Below, in pieces: positions 26,197 through 36,296 of a stretch of DNA of 64,000 bases. The notes under the pieces are model-generated. The model was not told the origin of the DNA, did not search any database, and saw only the letters and a program-made list of their open reading frames with translations. The first letter of the stretch is position 1. Each line of letters opens with the position of its first letter. The stretch lies in NCBI RefSeq assembly GCF_003123725.1, contig NZ_QETA01000001.1:620001-684000 (forward strand). Reading direction: 5' to 3'. Source of the DNA: Corticimicrobacter populi (GTDB taxonomy: Bacteria > Pseudomonadota > Gammaproteobacteria > Burkholderiales > Burkholderiaceae_B). Made by a program: the position numbers and the translations under genes.

Positions 26197-27780
26197 TCAC
26201 GCCTTCAGCCCCAGTCGCCGCGCCAGCTTGTGCAGATTGCTCGCATCCACGTCGAGCTGGCGCGCTGCCTGCGTCCAGTTACCCTGGGCTGCCTGCAGCG
26301 CATGTTCGATGCAGCGTCGCTGGCAGTCATCCATCACATCCCGCAGGGGTCGTACGGCCGAGGTCAGGCCCGGCAATACGGGCAGCGCCATCGGTGCGGT
26401 CGGGTGTTCCGATGATGCTGCGGCGTGTTGTGCTGCTGGCTCTGTAGCCAGTCCATTCAGATCCAGATCCAGCAGTTCGGCACCCAGCGTCACGATATCG
26501 CTGCGCTGCGCGCCCTTGCTGATGATCTTGATGGCGGCACGACTGACCACATGCTCCAGCTCGCGGATATTGCCGGGCCAGCGATAGGCCAGCAGTGCCT
26601 GCTCGGCCTCGGGTGAAAGCCGCAGGCTGCGCAGGCCAAGCCGGGTACGATTGAGCTCCAGAAAATGGCCTGCCAGCAGCAGCACGTCATGGTCGCGCTC
26701 GCGCAGCGGCGGGATCGGTACTGGATAGACCGATAAACGATGATAAAGATCGGCCCGGAAGTGACCGGCGCTGACCTCTGCCTGCAATTGCCGGTTGGTG
26801 GCGGCGATGATGCGCACATCGACCTGGCGCGGGTGATCGGCACCCAGGCGCTGGATTTCGCCGTTCTGCAAGGCGCGCAATAGCTTGGCTTGTACCGACA
26901 GCGGCAACTCGCCGACTTCGTCCAGAAACAAGGTGCCGCCATCGGCGGCCTCGAAGCGGCCAGGGCGTTCGGTAGTCGCGCCCGAGAAGGCACCTTTGGC
27001 ATGGCCGAACAGCTCGCTTTCGGCCAGTGATTCGGGCAGTGCCGCGCAGTTGACGTGGATCAGCGGATGGTTGCGGCGCGGCGACAGCCGGTGCAGGCGA
27101 CGTGCGAACAGTTCCTTGCCAACACCTGTTTCTCCCAGCAACAGAACCGGCAGGCTGGAGTCGGCCACGACATCCAGCTCCTGCAACAAGGCGGTCAGGG
27201 CACCGCTCTGGCCGATGATTTCTGCATCTGCGCCACTGTCTGCGGCCTTGCCGGGCACGGGGTCGGCCTGGCGGTTGAGTCGCAGGGCATGGATCTGTTG
27301 CTCGATCCGGGTGACGCGGATGGCCGCCTCGACTACGGCCGTGCAGCGCCGCACGGCATCGCGGGCTGGTTGATCGAAGGTATTGACCTGCAGGGCATCG
27401 AGCGTCAGCACCCCCCAGAGCCGACTTTCCACATACAGGCTGATCCCCATGCAGTCATGTACCGGCATGGGCGCACCCGCATGGTTTTCCAGCAGGCCGT
27501 CGTAGGGGTCGGGCAGGGTGCTGTCATGGGAAAAACTGGTCAGATCGCGTCGCGCCAGGATGGCGGCCAGGCGGGGGTGCTGAGCCACGATGAAACGCCG
27601 TCCCAAGGCCTCGCGTACCAGACCGCAGGCCGCGACCGGCCGCAGGGCGTCTTCTTCAAGCTGGAGCAGGACGACAGCACCGCAATGGAATTCGGCCTGC
27701 AGGGCGGAAACCAGTCTTTGCAGGCGGACAGCCTTGGGCAGTTCAACGGTCAGGTCAGTCAGGAGCAGGTCTTCGATCAT
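26197..27780 (-). CDS. norR: NorR, NO-responsive sigma-54 activator
   Basis: Senses nitric oxide through a non-haem iron in its N-terminal GAF domain and activates sigma-54 transcription of the divergent ytfE-norB operon. About 527 residues from MIEDLLLTDL. The GAF domain spans about residues 10-170 (LPDPYDGLLENHAGA). The AAA+ domain has GETGVGKE (Walker A), the sigma-54-contact loop as GAFSGA rather than GAFTGA, and GGTLFLDEVGELPLS. A Fis-type helix-turn-helix ends the protein (NWTQAARQLDVDASNLHKLA). The frame is open to an ATG at 27873, adding 31 residues with seven Cys; I prefer the shorter start because NorR proteins begin at this position. Confidence 0.9.
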   Translation of the reverse strand: MIEDLLLTDLTVELPKAVRLQRLVSALQAEFHCGAVVLLQLEEDALRPVAACGLVREALGRRFIVAQHPRLAAILARRDLTSFSHDSTLPDPYDGLLENHAGAPMPVHDCMGISLYVESRLWGVLTLDALQVNTFDQPARDAVRRCTAVVEAAIRVTRIEQQIHALRLNRQADPVPGKAADSGADAEIIGQSGALTALLQELDVVADSSLPVLLLGETGVGKELFARRLHRLSPRRNHPLIHVNCAALPESLAESELFGHAKGAFSGATTERPGRFEAADGGTLFLDEVGELPLSVQAKLLRALQNGEIQRLGADHPRQVDVRIIAATNRQLQAEVSAGHFRADLYHRLSVYPVPIPPLRERDHDVLLLAGHFLELNRTRLGLRSLRLSPEAEQALLAYRWPGNIRELEHVVSRAAIKIISKGAQRSDIVTLGAELLDLDLNGLATEPAAQHAAASSEHPTAPMALPVLPGLTSAVRPLRDVMDDCQRRCIEHALQAAQGNWTQAARQLDVDASNLHKLARRLGLKA

Positions 27781-27878
27781 GCAGCAGATACAGGCGTCAG
27801 GACAAACGGGAAGCTGGGCGGCGGCGTGCGGCGGCGCATTGCATTGGGCCGACAGGATACAGGATGCGCACATGGTAC

Positions 27879-27936
27879 GGTATTTTTTACCTATAAGGGT
27901 TTTTACTACCCTGGGTCTGGAGTGGTGAAAAATACC
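27879..27936 (+). promoter_or_regulatory. Three NorR enhancer sites
   Basis: Three dyads of the form GGT-N7-ACC lie at 27879-27891 (GGTATTTTTTACC), 27898-27910 (GGTTTTTACTACC) and 27924-27936 (GGTGAAAAATACC). NorR sites carry a GT-N7-AC core. Three sites upstream of one sigma-54 promoter is the known requirement for NorR activation. Confidence 0.85.
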
Positions 27937-27977
27937 TGTTTATTTTTATCCATTTGATATTAAAGAATAATATTTGT

Positions 27978-27993
27978 TGGCACGGATCTTGCT
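27978..27993 (+). promoter_or_regulatory. Sigma-54 promoter of ytfE-norB
   Basis: TTGGCACGGATCTTGCT contains GG and GC with exactly ten bases between, the canonical -24/-12 spacing. It lies about 40 bp downstream of the last NorR site and about 32 bp before ytfE. Confidence 0.88.
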
Positions 27994-28024
27994 TTGAAGG
28001 AGATGATTTTTCAGGAGTATCTAA

Positions 28025-28711
28025 ATGGATATGTTGAACACGTCGCTGGGTGCGCTGGCTCGCACCATACCGGGAGCGACCAGGATCTTTCATCAGTATG
28101 GACTGGATTTCTGTTGCGCCGGCAAGCGCACCCTGCAGGAAGCAGCCAGTGCGCTGAGCATCGATCCGCAGGACGTCGCTCGTCAGCTCCAGACGCAGGC
28201 GTCCGAGCCGGGAGGACATGACTGGACTCAGACCGAGCCGGCCGAGCTCATCGATCACATCCTGGTGCGCTATCACGCCGTGCATCGCGAACAGTTGCCC
28301 GAACTGCGCCGCCTGGCGCAGCGTGTGGAGGAAGTGCATCAGGACAGTCCTGATTGCCCGCATGGCCTGGCCGCATTGCTGGAAGACATCCAGCATGAGC
28401 TGGACAGTCACATGCGCAAGGAAGAAATGATTCTGTTCCCCATCCTGCGCCGCAACGCTGCTGCGCCGGTAGAGGGGCCGATCATGGTCATGCGTATGGA
28501 GCATGACCAGCATGGTGCCGAACTTGAGCGGCTGGATGCACTGACGCACGGTATTACGTTGCCGGCGGGTGCTTGCAATACCTGGCGTGCGCTTTATTTG
28601 GGATTGCGTACTTTTAAGGAGGACCTGATGGAACATATCCATCTTGAAAACAACATACTTTTCGAGAACGCCGAACGGGCGTTGATGTCTGGCGAGGTGC
28701 AGCATGGGTGA
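28025..28711 (+). CDS. ytfE: Di-iron Fe-S cluster repair protein (YtfE/ScdA/NorA)
   Basis: Hemerythrin-like di-iron protein that helps repair Fe-S clusters damaged by nitric oxide; the equivalent in Ralstonia is NorA, co-transcribed with norB. 228 residues. The N-terminal ScdA domain has FHQYGLDFCCAGKRTLQEAA; the di-iron domain has ligands in HILVRYHAVHREQLPELRRL, LDSHMRKEEMILFPIL, MRMEHDQHGAELERL and EHIHLENNILFENAE. It overlaps norB by 8 bp and is the first gene after the NorR/sigma-54 control region. Confidence 0.93.
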   Translation: MDMLNTSLGALARTIPGATRIFHQYGLDFCCAGKRTLQEAASALSIDPQDVARQLQTQASEPGGHDWTQTEPAELIDHILVRYHAVHREQLPELRRLAQRVEEVHQDSPDCPHGLAALLEDIQHELDSHMRKEEMILFPILRRNAAAPVEGPIMVMRMEHDQHGAELERLDALTHGITLPAGACNTWRALYLGLRTFKEDLMEHIHLENNILFENAERALMSGEVQHG

Positions 28712-31034
28712 GTACCGCAAACTATGGTTTACGCTGATCGGCGTATTGATCGTCACGTTTTCCCTGCTGGGATACTACGGGGCCGAGGTCTATCGCGTCG
28801 CGCCGCCGATCCCGCAGCAATACGTCGTGGAAGGCAGCGGTGATACGCTGTACACCCACGACACCGTGCTCGACGGCCAGACTGCCTGGCAATCGGCCGG
28901 CGGCATGCAGGTCGGTTCGATCTGGGGGCACGGTGCCTACCAGGCTCCCGACTGGACGGCTGACTGGCTGCACCGCGAACTGGTTGCCTGGATGGAACTG
29001 GCTTCGGTAGAGGAATACGGCAAGCCGGTCGCGCAACTGTCCGATAGCGAAAAGGCCGTGCTGGAAGCCAAGCTCAAGGCCGAATATCGTCGCAACACCT
29101 GGAACGAAGACAGCGGTACGGTGCTGCTGTCGGCGCGTCGCGCCAAGGCCATCGAACAGACCGCCGAGTACTACAGCCGCCTGTTCGGCAACGATCCCGA
29201 GTTCCAGAGCACGCGCAGCAACTATGCCATGAAGGAAAACACCCTGCCCAGCGCCGAGCGCCGCGAGCAGATGGCTGCGTTCTTCTTCTGGACGGCATGG
29301 GCGGCTGCCACGCAGCGTCCCGGCTCGGAAGCCACCTATACCAACAACTGGCCGCACGAACCCCTGATCGGCAACAAGCCGACGCCTGAAAACGTCATGT
29401 GGTCCATCCTCAGCGTCGTGATCATGATGGCGGGTGTGGGCTTCCTGGTGTGGGGCTGGGCCTTCCTGCGCAAGGAAGACCATGCCGAGCCGGAAGCGCC
29501 CAAGCGTGATCCGCTTACGCTGGTGCCGCTGACGCCGTCGCAACGCGCACTGGGCAAGTACCTGTTTCTGGTAGTGGCACTGTTCACGTTCCAGGTGTTC
29601 CTGGGCGGGGCAACCGCGCACTACACGGTCGAAGGTCAGCATTTCTATGGCATCGAGCTGTCGCGCTGGTTCCCGTACTCGCTGCTGCGTACCTGGCACA
29701 TCCAAAGCGCGCTGTTCTGGATCGCCACGGGCTTCCTGGCCGCCGGCCTGTTCCTGGCCCCGCTGATCAATGGCGGCAAGGATCCGAAGTACCAGAAGCT
29801 GGGCGTGGACATCCTGTTCTGGGCACTGGTCGTGGTGGTGGTGGGTTCCTATACGGGTAACTATCTGGCGATTGCGCAGATCATGCCCGAGAACCTGAAC
29901 TTCTGGCTGGGTCACCAGGGCTACGAGTATGTGGAACTGGGTCGCCTGTGGCAGATCGGCAAGTTCCTGGGTGTGGTGTTCTGGCTGGTCCTGATGGCGC
30001 GTGGTATTGCCCCTGCCTTCAAGCAAAAGGATGGCGACAAGAACCTGCTGGCCCTGCTGACCGCTTCGGTGGTGGCAATCGGCCTGTTCTACGGTGCTGG
30101 CCTGATGTACGGTGAGCGCACTCACCTGTCGGTGATGGAATACTGGCGCTGGTGGGTGGTGCACCTCTGGGTGGAAGGCTTCTTTGAAGTGTTCGCCACG
30201 ACGGCGCTGGCCTTCATCTTCTCGACCTTGGGGCTGGTGTCGTACCGCATGGCAACGGCTGCCAGCCTGGCCTCGGCTTCGCTGTTCATGCTGGGTGGTG
30301 TGCCCGGTACGTTCCACCACCTGTACTTCTCGGGTACGACCACGCCGGTGATGGCCGTGGGTGCCAGCTTCAGCGCGCTCGAAGTGGTGCCGCTGGTGGT
30401 GCTGGGTCATGAGGCATGGGAAAACTGGCGCCTGAAGTTCCGCGCTCCCTGGATGGAAAAGGTCAAGTGGCCCCTGATGTTCTTCGTGGCCGTGGCCTTC
30501 TGGAACATGCTGGGTGCCGGTGTCTTCGGTTTCATGATCAACCCGCCCATTTCGCTGTACTACATCCAGGGCCTGAACACCACGGCAGTGCACGCACACG
30601 CAGCATTGTTCGGCGTCTATGGCTTCCTGGCACTGGGCTTTACCCTGCTGGTACTGCGCTACATCCGTCCGCAGATGGTCTTCAATGAAAGCCTGATGAA
30701 GCGTGCCTTCTGGTGGCTCAATATCGGTCTGGCTCTGATGATGTTCACCAGCCTGCTGCCGATCGGTCTGATCCAGTTCCACGCCAGCGTGGGTGAGGGT
30801 ATGTGGTTTGCCCGCAGCGAAGCTTTCCTGCAACAGGATATTCTGCAGACGCTGCGCTGGGTGCGGACCTTCGGTGACATGGTGTTCATCGTAGGGGCGC
30901 TGTCGGTCACCTGGCAGGTCATCAGCGGCTTGCTCAGCAGCCGTGCGCCGGCACATGGTGTGGCTGCCGCATCGCTCGAAGGCAAGAGCAGCACACATGC
31001 CAGCGGCGGTTGCTGCGGGAGTTGCTCGGAGTAA
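28704..31034 (+). CDS. norB: Quinol-dependent nitric oxide reductase (qNor)
   Basis: Membrane enzyme that reduces 2 NO to nitrous oxide with quinol as donor. 776 residues, the length of the single-subunit qNor (NorZ type). The N-terminal extension has the periplasmic segment ending in WPHEPLIGNKPTPENVMWSI, a membrane helix, and then the 12-helix core. Haem and FeB ligand His lie in FPYSLLRTWHIQSALFW, WVVHLWVEGFFEVF, GVPGTFHHLYFSG and TAVHAHAALFGVYG. The C-terminal tail is unusual, ending SGGCCGSCSE. It is coupled to ytfE and ends before a strong terminator. Confidence 0.95.
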   Translation: MGEYRKLWFTLIGVLIVTFSLLGYYGAEVYRVAPPIPQQYVVEGSGDTLYTHDTVLDGQTAWQSAGGMQVGSIWGHGAYQAPDWTADWLHRELVAWMELASVEEYGKPVAQLSDSEKAVLEAKLKAEYRRNTWNEDSGTVLLSARRAKAIEQTAEYYSRLFGNDPEFQSTRSNYAMKENTLPSAERREQMAAFFFWTAWAAATQRPGSEATYTNNWPHEPLIGNKPTPENVMWSILSVVIMMAGVGFLVWGWAFLRKEDHAEPEAPKRDPLTLVPLTPSQRALGKYLFLVVALFTFQVFLGGATAHYTVEGQHFYGIELSRWFPYSLLRTWHIQSALFWIATGFLAAGLFLAPLINGGKDPKYQKLGVDILFWALVVVVVGSYTGNYLAIAQIMPENLNFWLGHQGYEYVELGRLWQIGKFLGVVFWLVLMARGIAPAFKQKDGDKNLLALLTASVVAIGLFYGAGLMYGERTHLSVMEYWRWWVVHLWVEGFFEVFATTALAFIFSTLGLVSYRMATAASLASASLFMLGGVPGTFHHLYFSGTTTPVMAVGASFSALEVVPLVVLGHEAWENWRLKFRAPWMEKVKWPLMFFVAVAFWNMLGAGVFGFMINPPISLYYIQGLNTTAVHAHAALFGVYGFLALGFTLLVLRYIRPQMVFNESLMKRAFWWLNIGLALMMFTSLLPIGLIQFHASVGEGMWFARSEAFLQQDILQTLRWVRTFGDMVFIVGALSVTWQVISGLLSSRAPAHGVAAASLEGKSSTHASGGCCGSCSE

Positions 31035-31102
31035 GCAAAGACGCTTGCCCTGAGTGCGAATCGATGGCCGGGTGCATGACATGCCCGGTCAGATTCCCCA
31101 AG

Positions 31103-31138
31103 AAAGCCTGCCGTTCGGATCTCGACGGCAGGCTTTTT
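31103..31138 (+). terminator. Intrinsic terminator of norB
   Basis: AAAGCCTGCCGT and ACGGCAGGCTTT form a 12-pair stem with a ten-base loop, followed by TT and GCTTT. It separates norB from the hemerythrin gene. Confidence 0.85.
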
Positions 31139-31165
31139 GCTTTATAGACATACATGGAGAAACTC

Positions 31166-31579
31166 ATGAACCTCGATAAATTCAAGCATCAGCATCTCGA
31201 TATCCTCGACAGCATCGCCGAGCTGCGCAAGCTGGCCCACGATGGCGTGGCCCGCAATGCAGAGCGGATCGCCCGTCGCATCGTGGCCATGAGTTCGGTC
31301 ATCAAGCTGCATCTGGCCGTCGAGGACCGGGCGCTGTATCCGGCTTTGCAACGTCAGGGTGACCAGGGGCTGGCCGAACTGGGCCGGCATTACCAGGATG
31401 AAATGCAGTCGATTGCCGCGGCCTACGAGGGGTTCGCGTTGCGCTGGAATACGCCGCGCCGCCTCGAACAGGACGAAGCGGGATTCCGCCATGACGCCAA
31501 TACGGTCCTGCGCCAGGTGTTCGAGCGTATGAAACGCGAGGACAAGGAGTTCTATCCGCGTGTCGAAGCGCTGGAATGA
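31166..31579 (+). CDS. Hemerythrin-domain protein
   Basis: A 137-residue all-helical protein with hemerythrin-type His and Glu ligands: FKHQHLDILDSIAEL, IKLHLAVEDRALYPAL, LGRHYQDEM and FRHDANTV. It would bind a di-iron centre and may scavenge or sense O2 or NO. The ATG at 31166 is chosen because GGAG lies just upstream of it inside the possible 31154 start. It follows the norB terminator by 27 bp, so it needs its own promoter or readthrough; its neighbourhood suggests a role in nitrosative stress. Confidence 0.87.
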   Translation: MNLDKFKHQHLDILDSIAELRKLAHDGVARNAERIARRIVAMSSVIKLHLAVEDRALYPALQRQGDQGLAELGRHYQDEMQSIAAAYEGFALRWNTPRRLEQDEAGFRHDANTVLRQVFERMKREDKEFYPRVEALE

Positions 31580-31623
31580 TGCTTGCCTGATCGTTTGGCC
31601 AGATTTTTGAATGCTTTCCTGAT

Positions 31624-31652
31624 TTGACCGTTTTCGGGGAAAACGCTATACA
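31624..31652 (+). promoter_or_regulatory. TetR-gene promoter with embedded operator
   Basis: TTGACC (31624-31629) and TATACA (31647-31652) are separated by exactly 17 bp, a good sigma-70 promoter. Across the spacer lies CGTTTTC-GGG-GAAAACG (31629-31645), a perfect palindrome typical of a TetR-type operator, 68 bp before the regulator ATG. Confidence 0.75.
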
Positions 31653-31712
31653 GATGAACCTGTCGGCCGCTGGAGCATGGCCGGCCATCATCATCAGAAG
31701 GTTGACGCAAGC

Positions 31713-32336
31713 ATGGCGCGCAAGGAAACCGGGGAAGCAGGGCGTTTTGTCAAAGGCAGGTTCAGCGGTGCATTGCCGATGGAGGGGTTGAGCGAACGCC
31801 ATCGCGAGGTACTCGAAGCTGCTGCCGCCCTGTTTGCCGAGCGCGGTTATGCGGCCACCTCGGTGCGTGACATCGGTGAAAAAGTCGGCCTGCTGGGCGG
31901 TTCGCTGTACCACTACATCAAGTCCAAGGAAGCGCTGTTCGTCAGCATCCACGACATGGCATTGCAAGTGGCCGAGGACCGTGTCAAGGCGGCCGTGGCC
32001 CCCCAGGATGAACCCTGGGCGCGGCTCGAAGCGGCCTGCATTGCCATGATGGAGATCCAGCTCGATCCGGATTCGCTGACCATGCCGCTGATGGGCGACT
32101 TCAATGCCGTACCGCCCGAAATACGCGAGCGGCTGGTGGCCAAGCGCGACAAGTTCGAGCAGCTTTTTCGGGATCTGGTCGGCGCTCTGCCGCTGGACCC
32201 CGCATGCGATCGGCAGGTCTATCGCCTGCTGTTGCTGACGCTGCTCAACAATGTCAGCATCTGGTATCGACAGGAGCGGCTTTCGCCGCAGGATATCGGT
32301 CGTCAGATCGTCAGGATATTCCGCTACGGCGGTTGA
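31713..32336 (+). CDS. TetR/AcrR-type repressor
   Basis: 207-residue repressor. The N-terminal helix-turn-helix is in REVLEAAAALFAERGYAATS and VRDIGEKVGLLGGSLYHYIK, with SKEALFVSIHDMAL after it; the rest is the helical ligand-binding domain. An upstream ATG at 31677 is spaced too close to its GGAG. A perfect palindrome in its own promoter suggests autoregulation. The amidohydrolase gene starts 21 bp downstream and is probably co-regulated. Confidence 0.88.
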   Translation: MARKETGEAGRFVKGRFSGALPMEGLSERHREVLEAAAALFAERGYAATSVRDIGEKVGLLGGSLYHYIKSKEALFVSIHDMALQVAEDRVKAAVAPQDEPWARLEAACIAMMEIQLDPDSLTMPLMGDFNAVPPEIRERLVAKRDKFEQLFRDLVGALPLDPACDRQVYRLLLLTLLNNVSIWYRQERLSPQDIGRQIVRIFRYGG

Positions 32337-32357
32337 GTTTTTCAGGAGAACATCGTT

Positions 32358-33536
32358 TTGTCGCACCCTTCTTTCACCGCCCCGCAACCCGACCAGGACT
32401 GGATCGAGGACATGACGGCCTGGCGGCGCATGTTCCATCGCAATCCGGAGCTGGGCTTTCAGGAGCACGAGACAGCGGCTTTCGTGGCCAGTCAACTGCA
32501 ATCCTGGGGTATCGAAACCCATACCGGCATCGGCGGTACCGGCGTGGTGGGCGTCATCCACGGCGAACTGGGTGATGGGCCGTCAATCGGCCTGCGGGCA
32601 GACATGGATGCGTTGCCCATGCATGAAGAGACCGGCGCACCGCACGCCTCGGGCAAGGACAATGTATTTCACGGTTGTGGTCATGATGGTCATACGACCA
32701 TCCTGCTGGGGGCGGCACGCTACTTCGCCAGTCATCGGCGTTTTCATGGCACGCTGAACCTGATTTTCCAGCCTGCCGAAGAGGCGTTGCTGGGTGGAAT
32801 CGCCATGATGGACGATGGCCTGTTCGAGCGGTTTCCCTGCGAGGAATTGTATGGCCTGCACAATCATCCGCCGCTGGAGCCCGGCAAGGTCGGGGTGCGC
32901 TACGGTGCCACGCTGGCCGCCTGTGACCTGTTCCGTATCACGATAGATGGGGTAGGGGGCCACGCTGCATCGCCACATCGCACCATTGATCCGATTGTGG
33001 TGGGCAGTGCCCTGGTTCAGGCAATCCAGACCATTGCCAGTCGCAGCATCGATCCGCTCGAGACGGCGGTGATCAGCGTCTGCCAGTTCCACGCAGGCAG
33101 CGCGATCAATGTGATCCCCGGCACGGCTTCGATGGAAGGGACGGTGCGCACGTTGAGCCGGACGGCACAGGATACGGCCATCCGTCGCCTGCGCGAACTT
33201 TGCGAAGGGGCCGAGAAACAGTACGGTTGCCGCATCGCTTTCGAGCACCTGCAGACTTCGCCGCCTACGGTCAATGCGGACGGGCCGGTCGATACGGTGA
33301 TCAGCGCAGCCCAGGCCGTGGTGGGAGAGGAGAATCTGGTTCGCAATATCCCGCCGCTGATGGCCGCCGAGGATTTTGCCTACATGCTGGAGCGCAAGCC
33401 CGGTGCCTATTTCTTCCTGGGGCAGGGCGGACACATGTGCCACCATCCGAAATTCGATTTCAATGATGCGGTACTGCCCGTTGGCATGCGGATGTTCATC
33501 CAGATCGTGCATGAAAAACTGGGGCTTGAAGACTGA
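32358..33536 (+). CDS. M20 family amidohydrolase (hippurate hydrolase type)
   Basis: Zinc- or manganese-dependent metallo-hydrolase of 392 residues that cleaves N-acyl amino acids. Motifs: RRMFHRNPELGFQEHETA, GLRADMDALPMHEETGA, the metal site HGCGHDGHTTILLGAA, IFQPAEEALLGGIAMMDDGL and YGLHNHPPLEPGKV. The dimerisation domain occupies about residues 185-300, and the last metal region is at MCHHPKFDFND. The start is TTG, behind AGGAG with 9-bp spacing; no ATG stands closer to the family start. It is in a TetR operon; the substrate is unknown. Confidence 0.87.
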   Translation: MSHPSFTAPQPDQDWIEDMTAWRRMFHRNPELGFQEHETAAFVASQLQSWGIETHTGIGGTGVVGVIHGELGDGPSIGLRADMDALPMHEETGAPHASGKDNVFHGCGHDGHTTILLGAARYFASHRRFHGTLNLIFQPAEEALLGGIAMMDDGLFERFPCEELYGLHNHPPLEPGKVGVRYGATLAACDLFRITIDGVGGHAASPHRTIDPIVVGSALVQAIQTIASRSIDPLETAVISVCQFHAGSAINVIPGTASMEGTVRTLSRTAQDTAIRRLRELCEGAEKQYGCRIAFEHLQTSPPTVNADGPVDTVISAAQAVVGEENLVRNIPPLMAAEDFAYMLERKPGAYFFLGQGGHMCHHPKFDFNDAVLPVGMRMFIQIVHEKLGLED

Positions 33537-33746
33537 GCATGCAGTTCGCCCATGATCGGGCTTGTCACTGAATCAGGTGATCCGTAAATGTGCAAGAGGC
33601 ACCAACCTAGGGCATTCCCCTAGTGTGTTTTGCGCCTTGGTGGTGCACAATTCGTTTCATGCAGGTGAGGAGACACGCCCCGAAGCAGGGCGATCAGCCG
33701 CAAATGACGGCAACAAAAAGCAGTACCCCATAAAAAAAAGAATGGA
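33537..33746. other. Non-coding stretch with one dyad
   Basis: I see no gene here. CTAGGG-N5-CCCTAG at 33607-33623 is a perfect inverted repeat, followed by TGTGTTTT. It may be an operator or weak stem for an unidentified promoter. The stretch then runs into the terminator at 33747. Confidence 0.4.
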
Positions 33747-33785
33747 ACAGGGCCAACCGCCAAAAACGGTTGGCCCTGTTGCTTT
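33747..33785 (+). terminator. Strong intrinsic terminator after the amidohydrolase
   Basis: ACAGGGCCAACCG and CGGTTGGCCCTGT form a perfect 13-pair stem around a seven-base loop, followed by TGCTTTT. An A-run at 33732-33739 lies on the other side, so it may work in both directions. Confidence 0.85.
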
Positions 33786-33895
33786 TCAGGCCCCGCAATC
33801 GGGCATCCCGGGTGGTGTATGATTTTGCCCGTCGGCAGGGATCCGCAGCGTCAGATGGGCTGGCGCACCAGCCTGGCGTGTTTGAGGAGAACCAT

Positions 33896-34279
33896 ATGAA
33901 AAAAATCCTGGGCTGCTGCGTGCTGGCGACCGTGGGCGTCATGCCTGCACTGTCGGGGGCGGCACCGCTGTCGTTTCTGAACAAATCGATCATTTCCCGT
34001 ATTCCGGCGGCAGATACGCCATCACTGCAGGCGACCGTGGGTGTCGTGCTCAATGACATGGCCGATGGTCAACCGACCGAGTGGACCAGCAGCCAGAGCA
34101 CTCGCACCCGTCGGACGCCCGTGCATATCGTGCTGACCCCGCAGCAGACCGTACAGACCGATTCGGCAGGGACCTGCCGCCTGCTGGATGCCAAGGTCAG
34201 CCAGGCCAATACAGACGAAAACTGGAAGTACTGGTTCTGCAAGCAGGCCGATGGTTCCTGGAAAGCCAGCCACAACTGA
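33896..34279 (+). CDS. Small exported protein, 17-kDa surface-antigen-like
   Basis: 127-residue protein with a Sec signal (MKKILGCCVLATVGVMPALS ending at GAA). The mature part ends in CRLLDAKVSQANTDENWKYW and FCKQADGSWKASHN, the Cys-x-n-Cys plus Asp-Gly-Ser-Trp tail of the rickettsial 17-kDa antigen-like family. A strong GAGGAG precedes the start. It lies alone between two terminator/antisense features. The Cys at position 7 is too near the N-terminus for a lipobox. Function unknown. Confidence 0.8.
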   Translation: MKKILGCCVLATVGVMPALSGAAPLSFLNKSIISRIPAADTPSLQATVGVVLNDMADGQPTEWTSSQSTRTRRTPVHIVLTPQQTVQTDSAGTCRLLDAKVSQANTDENWKYWFCKQADGSWKASHN

Positions 34280-34305
34280 TCCATAGAGCAGGGGCGGGAA
34301 GGCGG

Positions 34306-34404
34306 TCAGATGAATCGTACTTCCAGCCTTTTGCCCAGTGCCGCTGCATATTTCCTGAGTGTGGCCAGAGACGGTGAAGGCTTGCCGGTAATCAGGGCTT
34401 TTTC
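34306..34404 (-). pseudogene. C-terminal remnant of a HigA/XRE-type antitoxin
   Basis: Read on the reverse strand, this stretch encodes CEKALITGKPSPSLATLRKY followed by AAALGKRLEVRFI and a stop. That is the standard C-terminal pattern of XRE-type antitoxins (a Gly-Lys turn, PSLATL, ALGKRLEVRF). Upstream in this frame no start or further helix-turn-helix is readable, and no toxin is adjacent. I read it as the decayed end of an antitoxin gene. Confidence 0.5.
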
Positions 34405-34449
34405 ACACCTGCAGGTTGCCCCGTATACAAGCAAGCATGATGGGGTGCT

Positions 34450-36283
<1,834 letters not shown>

Positions 36284-36296
36284 TTATAATTGTCCC

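Noticed and set aside
28722-31082. A 786-codon open frame antisense to norB
   Set aside because: It mirrors a well-identified membrane protein, is His/Gln-rich without domains, and has no ribosome-binding site; long antisense frames are common in GC-rich genes.
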